DNA of 15,300 nucleotides from Clostridia bacterium (GCA_900770145.1 CAAGJL010000302.1:1-15300), one strand, 5' to 3'. Positions 7,352-13,629 are shown, counted from the stretch's first letter. Notes: generated by a model from the letters alone, not told the origin. Translations and numbers: made by a program.

Positions 7352-7444
7352 AAGGTCTCCTTTTCTCCGGTGGCGATTTTTGCCCCGGCGCATAAAATGG
7401 TGTTGTGCGGCGCCTGCCGCAAAGAAAACTGAGGGGGGAACGAT

Positions 7445-8011
7445 ATGGCGATTAAAATATACATCGATCAGGGGCATAATCCGCAAAATCCCAACGCGGG
7501 GGCGGAGGGGAACGGCCTGCGTGAGCAGGATATTGTGTACCGCATCGGGCAGGAGACGGCGGCGCTGTTGCGCGCAAACGGGAATTTTGACGTGCGCCTT
7601 TCCCGCCCCACGCCGGAGACGGTGCTCGGCACCTCCAACACCACCAGCCTTGCGGCGCGCGTGCGGGACGCCAACGAATGGGGCGCGGACTATTTTATCA
7701 GCCTGCACACCAACGCCTCCGACCTTGCCGCCGCCACGGGGAGCGAGGCGTTCTCTTACGCCGCAAACACGCCCGCGTTTTTCTTGGGGGAGGACATTCT
7801 CACGGCGCTGGCGGCAAATACGGGACTGCCGAACCGCGGGATGAAAACACGCCCGGGGCTTTATGTACTCAAACGCACAAGGATGCCCGCCGTGCTGGTG
7901 GAGTTGGGTTTTATCACCAACGCCTTTGACGCCGGACTGATGAACACCCGCCCGGATCTGTTTGCCCGCGGCGTGTATGAGGGCATCCTTGCTTATACCG
8001 GCGTGACCTGA
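7445..8011 (+). CDS. N-acetylmuramoyl-L-alanine amidase (amidase_3), no signal peptide
   Basis: This 188-residue protein is essentially a bare amidase_3 domain, a Zn-dependent enzyme cutting the amide between MurNAc and L-Ala in peptidoglycan. Expected ligands and catalytic residues are all visible: H11 (IDQGH), E27 (GLREQD), H88 (ISLHTNAS) and the catalytic E153 (VELGFITN). There is no signal peptide, transmembrane segment or wall-binding domain. It could act in the cytosol, in the mother cell of a sporulating organism, or be released by lysis or a holin. ATG 7445 follows GAGGGGGGAAC. It is divergent from rsmI, the 93-bp gap holding a small hairpin (7407-7420), and is followed at once by copy 2 of the dispersed repeat. 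Phage-endolysin origin is possible, but nothing else phage-like is near. Confidence 0.9.
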   Translation: MAIKIYIDQGHNPQNPNAGAEGNGLREQDIVYRIGQETAALLRANGNFDVRLSRPTPETVLGTSNTTSLAARVRDANEWGADYFISLHTNASDLAAATGSEAFSYAANTPAFFLGEDILTALAANTGLPNRGMKTRPGLYVLKRTRMPAVLVELGFITNAFDAGLMNTRPDLFARGVYEGILAYTGVT

Positions 8012-8226
8012 ACAGGCACCTTGCGGATACCGCCTTCGGCGGGGGCTAATAGGCTGATACGCTGCTTTGGGTGTGCTCACTGTCTGCCCGGCTGAAATTG
8101 CCCAAAAGTTTTTGAAGGAGTCCGGAGGAAACTTTTTTCAAAAAGTTTCCTTTGGCGCGTCCCCTTTGCGGCATTTTCTTTTTGCTTCTTTTTCTTTTGT
8201 GCCTACCTGCTCAAAAGAAAAAGAAG
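8012..8226 (+). repeat. Dispersed composite 3' repeat, copy 2
   Basis: It starts immediately after the amidase stop, in its sense. Modules are a small hairpin CCGCC-TTC-GGCGG (8030-8042) and the 26-bp core (8046-8071). Then comes AAAAGTTTTT and hairpin A, AGGAAACTTTTT (8126-8137) with AAAAAGTTTCCT (8140-8151). Hairpin B is a 15-bp pyrimidine/purine stem (8185-8199 with 8212-8226). Hairpin A keeps the TTTTT-TC-AAAAA apex of the other copies, but its lower stem is changed on both sides together. The 65 bp that follow (8227-8291) hold no gene or clear signal and separate this copy from the inverted copy 3. Confidence 0.8.
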
Positions 8227-8291
8227 GGGCGGGGGATTTGATAAAATAACGGAAAGTTACTCTTTCTTTTACATTATCAGCTTCCATACTC

Positions 8292-8510
8292 GCTTTTCTT
8301 TGCAGGAAGGAGGCGCAAAGAAAAGCTAAGAAAAGAAACGCCAAGGGAGGCGCGTTAAGGGGGATTTTTGAAAAAATCCCCCTTAAAATCCCCTAAAAAC
8401 TTTTCGGCGGCTGTCGCCGGGATGTCGGGCGTGTGCACCCAAATGAGCGCACCAGCCTGTTCGCCCCGCCGCAAGGCGGCGCCGGGATGGTGGGTGCGTT
8501 TTCCGGCGGC
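8292..8510 (-). repeat. Dispersed composite 3' repeat, copy 3 (inverted)
   Basis: Read on the minus strand, downstream of trmN6, it shows the same order. A CACCATCCCGGCG-like unit is followed by hairpin CCGCC-TTGC-GGCGG (8466-8479) and the core (8438-8462, about 21 of 27 aligned bases like copy 2). A second CATCCCGGCG follows, then AAAAGTTTTTAGGGG and hairpin A (8355-8369 with 8372-8386, 15 bp perfect). Hairpin B is a 12-bp perfect stem (8292-8303 with 8315-8326). In hairpin A the C:G pair of copies 1 and 4 is an A:T pair. Copies 2 and 3 face each other between convergent genes. Confidence 0.8.
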
Positions 8511-8548
8511 GCACTCCCACATCATTTTTCAAAGGTTTTCGCGGGGGT

Positions 8549-8580
8549 GTGGGTGCGCCTTGCAGGGAAGGCGCACCCAC
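8549..8580 (-). terminator. Stable hairpin downstream of trmN6
   Basis: A perfect 13-bp stem (8549-8561 with 8568-8580) with a 6-base loop lies 10 bp past the trmN6 stop. No T tract follows on the minus strand. An imperfect hairpin with a similar GTGGG..TGCG stem lies just beyond (about 8484-8524). It may be a terminator of atypical form or an mRNA 3'-end stabiliser. Confidence 0.5.
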
Positions 8581-8590
8581 CGCATCCCCC

Positions 8591-9331
8591 TTAAAAACTG
8601 CCGGTGTCGTAGATTGCCTGTGCACGGGGGGAGAGGACGCGGGGGTCGTCACCGTGCAAAAACAGGGGCGGGAGGATGCGTACGCCTTCACACGCGTCGA
8701 GCTTTGCTTCGGTCAGCACCATGGACGGCGCCTTGTTTTCACTGTCGTGCACAAATACCATCCGTTTGGGGGCAAGTTTTGCCGCGCGGAGCGCGGCAAA
8801 CAGACTTTCCAGCCGCTCCGGGCGGTAAACCGTGTAAAAAAGCCCGCCGCTTTTTAAGCACCGCGCCGCCGCGGCGGCAAAATCGGCAATGCCGCCCGAT
8901 TCCTCATGGCGGGCAATCTGCTTTTCCGGGTGCGGGGAGGCAAACCCGCACTCCTTTTTCAGATACGGCGGGTTGGCAACCACCGCATCCAGTTCCCGCC
9001 CGAAAACGGCGGGGGTCAGGGTGCGAACGTCCGCAAAAAGCGGGGTAACGGTGTGTGAAAACCCGTTTTTTTCGATATTTTCCGCTGCGATTTTCGCAAA
9101 GCATTCCTGCACCTCTACCGCGAAAATATGGCGGTAACGCCGCCGCGCGGCAAGCAACAGGGCAATAATCCCCGTGCCGCACCCGAAATCGGCGGCAACT
9201 CCGCCTGCGTTTTGCCGGCAGAACGCGGAAAGCAAAAACGCATCGGTACCAAAGGTCAGCCCGTTTTTCTTTTGCAGAAGCAGAATATTCTCGTTGACGG
9301 CGTCCAGCCGCTCATCGGGGCGTAATTCCAT
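8591..9331 (-). CDS. trmN6: tRNA1(Val) A37 N6-methyltransferase-like SAM methyltransferase
   Basis: This 246-residue class I SAM methyltransferase resembles YfiC/TrmN6 (B. subtilis YabB), which N6-methylates adenine in tRNA. A substrate-side motif FGTDAFLL (27-34) precedes SAM motif I DFGCGTGI (48-55). The catalytic NPPY (120-123) marks N6-adenine/amino methyltransferases. The length equals the usual ~245. ATG 9331 follows AAAGGA with a 7-base spacing. A rho-independent terminator for the upstream ferredoxin lies only 20 bp before the start, and I find no clear promoter in the gap. Expression may therefore rely on terminator read-through. Neighbours ricT and holB support the YabB-type assignment. 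Exact RNA target is inferred. Confidence 0.88.
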   Translation of the reverse strand: MELRPDERLDAVNENILLLQKKNGLTFGTDAFLLSAFCRQNAGGVAADFGCGTGIIALLLAARRRYRHIFAVEVQECFAKIAAENIEKNGFSHTVTPLFADVRTLTPAVFGRELDAVVANPPYLKKECGFASPHPEKQIARHEESGGIADFAAAAARCLKSGGLFYTVYRPERLESLFAALRAAKLAPKRMVFVHDSENKAPSMVLTEAKLDACEGVRILPPLFLHGDDPRVLSPRAQAIYDTGSF

Positions 9332-9345
9332 ATCCTTGTCCTTTC

Positions 9346-9390
9346 ACAGAAAAAGCGGCACGAAGCGGAAACCCGCGCCGTGCCGCTTTT
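9346..9390 (-). terminator. Rho-independent terminator after the ferredoxin gene
   Basis: AAAAGCGGCACG (9351-9362) pairs perfectly with CGTGCCGCTTTT (9379-9390), and the loop itself contains a small GCGG/CCGC hairpin. On the minus strand the stem ends in five T residues. It separates fdx from trmN6. Confidence 0.88.
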
Positions 9391-9415
9391 GCGTGGCGGT
9401 ATGTATCCTTTCGGA

Positions 9416-9586
9416 TTATTCCGCTTTGGGAGCGCCAACGGGACATACGCCCTCGCAAGCACCGCACTCTACGCAAAGATCGGGGTTGATTACATATTTG
9501 CCGTCGCCCTCGCTGATGGCACCGACGGGGCACTGCTCGGCGCAAGCGCCGCAGGATACGCAATCATCGGAAATTTTGTAAGCCAT
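9416..9586 (-). CDS. fdx: 2[4Fe-4S] ferredoxin
   Basis: A 56-residue clostridial-type ferredoxin. Two CxxCxxCxxxCP motifs are present: C9-C12-C15-C19-P20 and C38-C41-C44-C48-P49. This is the canonical ligand set for two low-potential 4Fe-4S clusters, used as a soluble electron carrier for hydrogenase, pyruvate:ferredoxin oxidoreductase, radical-SAM enzymes and others in anaerobes. The start ATG (9584-9586) follows AGGAGGA. Own promoter and terminator make it monocistronic. It lies between ricT and trmN6, which are closer neighbours in B. subtilis. Because RicT is an Fe-S-linked protein, a functional connection is conceivable, but the placement could equally be chance. The motifs leave little doubt about the family. 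Confidence 0.96.
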   Translation of the reverse strand: MAYKISDDCVSCGACAEQCPVGAISEGDGKYVINPDLCVECGACEGVCPVGAPKAE

Positions 9587-9616
9587 GGTTTTATCCTCCT
9601 GTTTTTAGTTATTCTC

Positions 9617-9645
9617 ATTGTAGCATATTTTTCGCGAAATTGAAA
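9617..9645 (-). promoter_or_regulatory. Predicted promoter of the ferredoxin gene
   Basis: The minus strand has an extended -10 TGCTACAAT (TACAAT at 9617-9622). A weak -35 TTTCAA (9640-9645) lies 17 bp away, about 30 bp before the ATG. The flanks are AT-rich (9587-9680), unlike the coding DNA. The rest of the 168-bp gap to ricT shows no gene. Confidence 0.6.
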
Positions 9646-9754
9646 TAGTTTTCGCAAAAAACCAAAAATTTTTTACATTGACGTATTCTGACAGGGAATT
9701 TGCCGCCTGCCGCGGGCTTTCGGATTGCTGTGACTGTTGCCGTTGCCCGTCAGG

Positions 9755-11404
9755 TTATTCTTCCGTATCGTCGGTCGGCTCCTCGACCTTGACCCCGTCG
9801 GTTTCCGGTACCCCGGCGGAGGTTGCCTGCGGCTCCTTTTCGGGTGCCGGGCGCTCTCCCTTCGCCGTTTTGCCGATGGGGGTCACGTCGTCCCGGTGGT
9901 ACACGCGCACGGCGTCCTCCTCCGGCATACCCTCCACGCGTACTTTCAACAACCCCGAGAGCGGCGTGGACTCGATTACAACGCCCTCCCCGTCCGGCGT
10001 TTGCACGACGGTATCCTTTTTGGGCGTCACCCGCGCCTCGGCGCGATAGGTCTCGTATTCATAGCGCAGACAGCACATCAGCCGACCGCAGCAGCCCGAA
10101 ATTTTGGAGGCGTTGATCGAAAGCCCCTGTTCCTTTGCCATTTTCACCGAGACCTGCCCGAAATCCGAAAGAAATGTGGAGCAACAGAACGGCCGCCCGC
10201 ACATCCCAAGCCCGCCGATCAGACGGGATTCATCCCGGATGCCGATCTGCCGCAACTCGATCCTCGTGTGAAAGACCCCGGCAAGATCGCGCACCAGTTC
10301 GCGAAAGTCCACCCGGTTTTCCGAGGTGAAATAGAACAAGAGTTTGGAGTTGTCAAACGCGTATTGCGCGTCCACCAGGCGCATATCCAGTTTGTGCGCG
10401 GCAATCTTCTCGGCGCAGATTTTCAGCGCCGCTTCCTCCTGGCGGTGGTTTTCCGCGTCGCGCGCAAGGTCGTCCTCCGTGGCTTTGCGGATGACGTGGC
10501 GCAAGGGCTGAATGATCTCCTTTTCCGCAATCCGGCGGTTCAGTATCACCACCTGCCCTATTTCCGGGCCCCTTGCGGTGTCCACAATCACGGAGTCGCC
10601 CACGTTGTATTTCTGTCCGTCCGGGGCAAAGAAATAGACCTTGCCCGCCTGACGGAACCGCACGCCGATAACCTCCGCTACCTTTTCGCCGGGGGCGGGA
10701 ATTCCGGTCGGGACGTCTTCTGTCAGATAGGCGGCGGTGGCAATATCCACCTCAAACTCGTGCGTGTCCTCCACCGCTTCTTCCTCGGCGGCACGCGCCT
10801 TGGAGGGCCCGCGGTAGGAGCTGAGCATCGGGGTGCTGAACTCCTCGTCCAACTCCCGCTGCAACGTCTCGCTCAGTTGCGGGGCGTTGCCGTTTCTCTG
10901 CGGGCGGGCGTTACCTCCCCCCCGGCGGGTTTTCTGCCCGCGGGCGTCGGGCTTTGCGGGGGCTTGCGCGGTCTGCGGAGCCTGTGCGTTCTGCCCGCGC
11001 CCGGTCTGCGCGTCCTGCGGGTTTCCGGGGTTTTTACCGCCCGGCGCGCTGCCGCGCCCGTTCTGGCGGGGTTGCCCGCCATGGCGGTGTTGCCCCCCGC
11101 GGTTTCCCCGGTCGTTTTGCCGGTTTTGCCCGTTCTGCCCGTTCTGCCGGTTTTGCCCGCCGGACTGCCGGGCTTGCCCGTTTTGCTCGGTCTGCGGGGC
11201 TTGCCCTGTCTGCCCGGTCTGCGCGTTTTGCGGGCGGTTATTCCCGCGGTTTCTGCGGCGGTTGTTCCGCCCCTGCCGCCCCTCGCCGGGCTTTTGCCCG
11301 TCAGCCCCCGCCGGGGGCACAAAATTGCCGGGGCGCACCGAGATGCGCTGTCCGCCCTGCTGGGCGCCCGGTTGCGACTGATTATGATTCTTCTGTTCTT
11401 CCAT
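9755..11404 (-). CDS. ricT: PSP1-domain protein RicT/YaaT with long disordered N-terminus
   Basis: This 549-residue protein has a PSP1/YaaT core at about 243-515. In B. subtilis RicT works with RicA and RicF in an Fe-S complex that affects RNase Y-dependent mRNA processing, sporulation and biofilm formation. Key landmarks are VGDSVIVDTARGPEIGQV (268-285), LVDAQYAFDNSKLLFYFTSE (343-362), GGLGMCGRPFCCSTFL (397-412) and SGCCGRLMCCLRYE (436-449). Cysteines 402, 407, 408 and 438/439 have the spacing I recall for the cluster ligands of B. subtilis RicT. The first ~175 residues are unusual: Gln/Asn/Gly/Arg-rich, with GQNRQNG tripeptide repeats and RG motifs, predicted disordered. An acidic region (185-235) and an acidic tail (510-549) flank the core. 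The gene starts 41 bp after holB and is in the holB operon. No ricA or ricF is in the window. Confidence 0.9.
   Translation of the reverse strand: MEEQKNHNQSQPGAQQGGQRISVRPGNFVPPAGADGQKPGEGRQGRNNRRRNRGNNRPQNAQTGQTGQAPQTEQNGQARQSGGQNRQNGQNGQNRQNDRGNRGGQHRHGGQPRQNGRGSAPGGKNPGNPQDAQTGRGQNAQAPQTAQAPAKPDARGQKTRRGGGNARPQRNGNAPQLSETLQRELDEEFSTPMLSSYRGPSKARAAEEEAVEDTHEFEVDIATAAYLTEDVPTGIPAPGEKVAEVIGVRFRQAGKVYFFAPDGQKYNVGDSVIVDTARGPEIGQVVILNRRIAEKEIIQPLRHVIRKATEDDLARDAENHRQEEAALKICAEKIAAHKLDMRLVDAQYAFDNSKLLFYFTSENRVDFRELVRDLAGVFHTRIELRQIGIRDESRLIGGLGMCGRPFCCSTFLSDFGQVSVKMAKEQGLSINASKISGCCGRLMCCLRYEYETYRAEARVTPKKDTVVQTPDGEGVVIESTPLSGLLKVRVEGMPEEDAVRVYHRDDVTPIGKTAKGERPAPEKEPQATSAGVPETDGVKVEEPTDDTEE
11114..11160 (-). 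repeat. 9-bp tandem repeats in ricT
   Basis: Within the ricT N-terminal region, 9-bp units of TTTTGCCGG/TTCTGCCCG type (plus strand) repeat about five times. They encode consecutive Gln-Asn-Arg and Gln-Asn-Gly tripeptides (residues about 84-98). Such in-frame tandem repeats can vary in number between strains without a frameshift. Confidence 0.7.
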
Positions 11405-11445
11405 GGTTTTCTCCGTTCGTATGTCAGCCGTGTGGCTGTTCTTAA

Positions 11446-12483
11446 TCAGCCGGCGCTGCCAAGGCGGTCAAACAGCCCGGTCAGCGTCAGTCTGGTATTG
11501 GCATTGGCGGCAAGCGCCGAAACAGCGGCTTCCGTGGCGGCGATACAGCGCATCCACCGGGAGGTGGGCAGGCGCACCGCCGTTTCCGCGGCGGTCTCGC
11601 GGTCGGTATAAAAGCAAAGCGGGGCGTTTTCGGTGCGGGAAAGCAAAACCAAATCCCGCAGGGCAAGACGAAGAACCCCCAACTGCGCCGCCAGCTCCTC
11701 TCTGTCCTGCGGAAAGGTCAGCAGCAGGGTCAGCAGTGCCGCGGGGGAACCGCGACCGGAAAGCAACCGGCAGATTTCCCCGGCGTTTGCCCGGTATTGC
11801 AGCAGCGTGGCGCGGTCGGCGCCGCCGATGTGGCGCAGCGCCTCCCCGACGCTTCCGCCCGACAGCCGCAGAATCCCTTCGGCTTCCTCCGGTGCGTCGC
11901 GGAAAAGGCGCGCCGCCTCCGGCGAGTGGGCGATCAGATACTCCCGCATTTCGCGTTCCTCCACCGGTTGCGTGCGGTAAATCGGCGCGCGGGAACGAAT
12001 GGTTTCCAACAGCGCCGTCGCGTCGGTCGCCAGCAGAAGAAACAGCACATAGCGCGGCGGCTCCTCCAACGTTAAGAGCAGGGCGTTTTGCGCCTGCACG
12101 GTCATGGTGTCCGCGTCCTCAATGATATAGATTTTCAGGTCCAAGTCGTTCGGCACGGCGCGCACGCTCTCGCGCAAGCCCCGTACCGCCTCCACGCCAA
12201 GCGTCATTTTGCCCGGCGCGCGCGCCACGCGCAGAATGTCGGGCGAGAGGTCGCCCCCGATTTTGCGGCACGCCTCGCACTTGCCGCAGGGCAGGGGCAG
12301 GGTCGGGTCCGCGCGATTTTCGCACGCCGCCGCCATGGCAATCTCCCGCGCGAACGTGCGCCTGCCGGAGCCGGATTTTCCCTCTAAGATCAGCGCGTGA
12401 GGAAGATCGCCCGCCAGCAGTTTCGGTGCCAGACGGTCTTTGAGCAGGGCGTTGCCCGCCACGCCCGGAAAGATTTCCTTCAT
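11446..12483 (-). CDS. holB: DNA polymerase III subunit delta'
   Basis: The 345-residue product is the delta' subunit of the clamp loader, an AAA+ ATPase-fold protein that helps load the beta sliding clamp. GKSGSGRR (35-42) is a degenerate Walker A loop, as expected for a delta' that does not hydrolyse ATP. A Zn module uses C54, C66, C69 and C72 (PCGKCEACR). The sensor segments IYIIEDADTMTVQAQNALL and LTLEEPP are strongly conserved in HolB/DnaX. RSRAPIY holds the SRx arginine region, with Ala where Cys is common. I chose ATG 12483: GGGGGTG lies upstream, and the frame's earlier start at 12540 would fall inside the promoter. ricT follows after 41 bp. This pairing is conserved in Bacillota. Confidence 0.92.
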   Translation of the reverse strand: MKEIFPGVAGNALLKDRLAPKLLAGDLPHALILEGKSGSGRRTFAREIAMAAACENRADPTLPLPCGKCEACRKIGGDLSPDILRVARAPGKMTLGVEAVRGLRESVRAVPNDLDLKIYIIEDADTMTVQAQNALLLTLEEPPRYVLFLLLATDATALLETIRSRAPIYRTQPVEEREMREYLIAHSPEAARLFRDAPEEAEGILRLSGGSVGEALRHIGGADRATLLQYRANAGEICRLLSGRGSPAALLTLLLTFPQDREELAAQLGVLRLALRDLVLLSRTENAPLCFYTDRETAAETAVRLPTSRWMRCIAATEAAVSALAANANTRLTLTGLFDRLGSAG

Positions 12484-12495
12484 CACGCCACCCCC

Positions 12496-12524
12496 TTGCA
12501 CATATATCATAATTATATCATAAT
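12496..12524 (+). promoter_or_regulatory. Possible divergent promoter for corA
   Basis: On the plus strand TTGCAC (12496-12501) and CATAAT (12519-12524) are 17 bp apart, overlapping the holB promoter in the opposite direction. It would give a leader of about 100 bases before the corA start, including the hairpin at 12587-12600. The -35 is weak. Confidence 0.4.
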
Positions 12525-12525
12525 T
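12504..12525. repeat. Perfect 11-bp tandem repeat in the holB/corA promoter
   Basis: ATATCATAATT occurs twice head to tail (12504-12514 and 12515-12525), one helical turn apart. It overlaps the holB -10 box (12512-12517) and the proposed corA -10. It could be a paired binding site, or simple AT-rich duplication. Confidence 0.5.
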
Positions 12526-12540
12526 TATTTTGCTTGTCAA
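12512..12540 (-). promoter_or_regulatory. Consensus sigma-A promoter of holB-ricT
   Basis: A perfect TTGACA (12535-12540) and a perfect TATAAT (12512-12517) are separated by exactly 17 bp on the minus strand. They are about 29 bp before the holB ATG. Confidence 0.93.
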
Positions 12541-12581
12541 CCGAGAAAAAAGGGGAATCGGGGCGGCGTAAAGAAGGCGGC

Positions 12582-12600
12582 AAAAAGCCCGAAAGCGGGC
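12582..12600 (-). terminator. Minus-strand terminator-like hairpin in the corA leader
   Basis: GCCCG (12587-12591) pairs with CGGGC (12596-12600) across an AAAG loop. On the minus strand a run of five T follows, so it looks like a short terminator that would stop antisense transcripts arriving from corA before they enter the holB promoter. On the plus strand it would be a small hairpin in the corA leader. Confidence 0.5.
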
Positions 12601-12631
12601 ATACTAAGAAAAAAAGAAAGGCAGAAACAAT

Positions 12632-13567
12632 TTGTTTTACGAGTGGAACGGCGCCGCCGGGCGCTGGCGGGAAAAACCGTGGATTACCGAGCCCCCTGCC
12701 GCCCTGACGCTGGGCTTTCTTTCGGTGGCGGAACTGGAAAAACTCGCACCGTGTATGGACTTTTCACCCTACACGGTACAGGAATGCCGGGAGGAAGTGC
12801 GCTATTTCCGCGGCAGCGTGGAGGTCTATGACCGCTACACGTTCGGCACGCTGAAATTGGGCGTGGGGCGCACGGTGGGGGAGGATCCGGCGGCGTTTTA
12901 TCTTTGCCGCAATCTGTTTTTATTGGTCAACGTCCACGACCGGGATGACAGCACCGCCGCACTGTTTTCAGAGGCGATGCGGCGCTTTCCCGCCCCGGCG
13001 CTGACCTTTGAAAAAGCGGTGTTTGCGTTTTTCGACGGGCTGATTGAGGGGGACGGCAAACGGCTGGAAGATATGGAGTTTGCGTTTTCGGATCTGGAAG
13101 AAAGCGTTCTGCGCGGACAGGCGGAAGAAGGATTTACCGGCACCCTGTTGCGCCGAAAACAGGAACTGTTACTGCTTCACAACTATTACGAGCAACTCAT
13201 TGACATCGGGGAGGCGCTGGGGGAGGATGAAAACGGGCTTTTCCCCGCGGAGGAACTGCGCTATTTTAAACTTTTTACCGACAAGGCGCGGCGCCTGTCG
13301 GAAGGGGTGGAATCTCTGCGGTTGCAGTTGGAGCACTGTTCCGCCGCGTATCAGTCGATGTTGGACATCCGCCTCAATCACACGATGAAAACCTTTACCG
13401 TGCTGTCGGCGCTCTTTTTACCGCTGACGTTGCTGACCGGATGGTATGGGATGAATTTTCAGTATATGCCGGAACTGCACTGGCGGTACGGGTATGTGTT
13501 TGTGATTGTGGTTGCCGCCGTTATTGCCACTATCTGTTTCAAAACTTTCAAAAAGCACCGATGGTAA
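12632..13567 (+). CDS. corA: CorA-family divalent metal (Mg2+/Co2+) transporter
   Basis: This 311-residue membrane protein has the CorA plan. A soluble N-terminal alpha/beta domain spans about 1-125, followed by long acidic and coiled helices (126-250) that form the cytosolic funnel. TM1 spans about 253-270 and ends in the signature GMN (273-275, in GWYGMNFQYMPEL). TM2 is at about 286-303, followed by a basic C-terminal tail (FKKHRW). CorA pentamers conduct Mg2+, Co2+ or Ni2+ inward. The N-terminal domain diverges from well-known CorA proteins, so ion choice is uncertain. The start is a TTG at 12632 preceded by GAAAGG, a weak site with a long spacer, so low translation is likely. It is divergent from holB and followed by a hairpin terminator before citrate synthase. 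Confidence 0.9.
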   Translation: MFYEWNGAAGRWREKPWITEPPAALTLGFLSVAELEKLAPCMDFSPYTVQECREEVRYFRGSVEVYDRYTFGTLKLGVGRTVGEDPAAFYLCRNLFLLVNVHDRDDSTAALFSEAMRRFPAPALTFEKAVFAFFDGLIEGDGKRLEDMEFAFSDLEESVLRGQAEEGFTGTLLRRKQELLLLHNYYEQLIDIGEALGEDENGLFPAEELRYFKLFTDKARRLSEGVESLRLQLEHCSAAYQSMLDIRLNHTMKTFTVLSALFLPLTLLTGWYGMNFQYMPELHWRYGYVFVIVVAAVIATICFKTFKKHRW

Positions 13568-13570
13568 TTA

Positions 13571-13598
13571 AAAATGCACACGAGCGTAGCGTGTTTTT
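13571..13598 (+). terminator. Rho-independent terminator of corA
   Basis: ACACG (13578-13582) pairs with CGTGT (13590-13594) across a 7-base loop, followed by a T run to 13598. A-rich bases before the stem allow further pairing with the T run. It lies just after the corA stop. Confidence 0.7.
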
Positions 13599-13629
13599 AA
13601 GATTTGATTGAATTTTTTGAAAAATAAAC

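Noticed and set aside
7352..8080. Long N-terminal extension of the rsmI frame on the minus strand
   Set aside because: It runs antisense through the amidase gene, is rich in Arg/Gly/His with no RsmI similarity, and a good ribosome site precedes ATG 7351.
5041..8080. Shared PKxAYQxIS peptide encoded on the minus strand of repeat copies 1 and 2
   Set aside because: Differences between copies are mostly non-synonymous, no ribosome site precedes them, and the similarity is explained by the nucleotide repeat itself.
8138..8344. Small ORF with Phe/Leu- and Lys/Glu-rich product between the amidase and trmN6
   Set aside because: Made entirely of the pyrimidine/purine hairpins of the dispersed repeats; no start signals.
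8012..8590. CRISPR array or transposon remnant in the repeat-rich gap
   Set aside because: Repeats are not evenly spaced with unique spacers, no cas or transposase gene is present, and no terminal inverted repeats with target-site duplications could be recognised.
9737..11611. 624-codon open frame on the plus strand opposite ricT
   Set aside because: Its Leu-Pro-Val repeats are the complement of the Gln/Asn repeats in ricT; no ribosome site, promoter or domain supports it.
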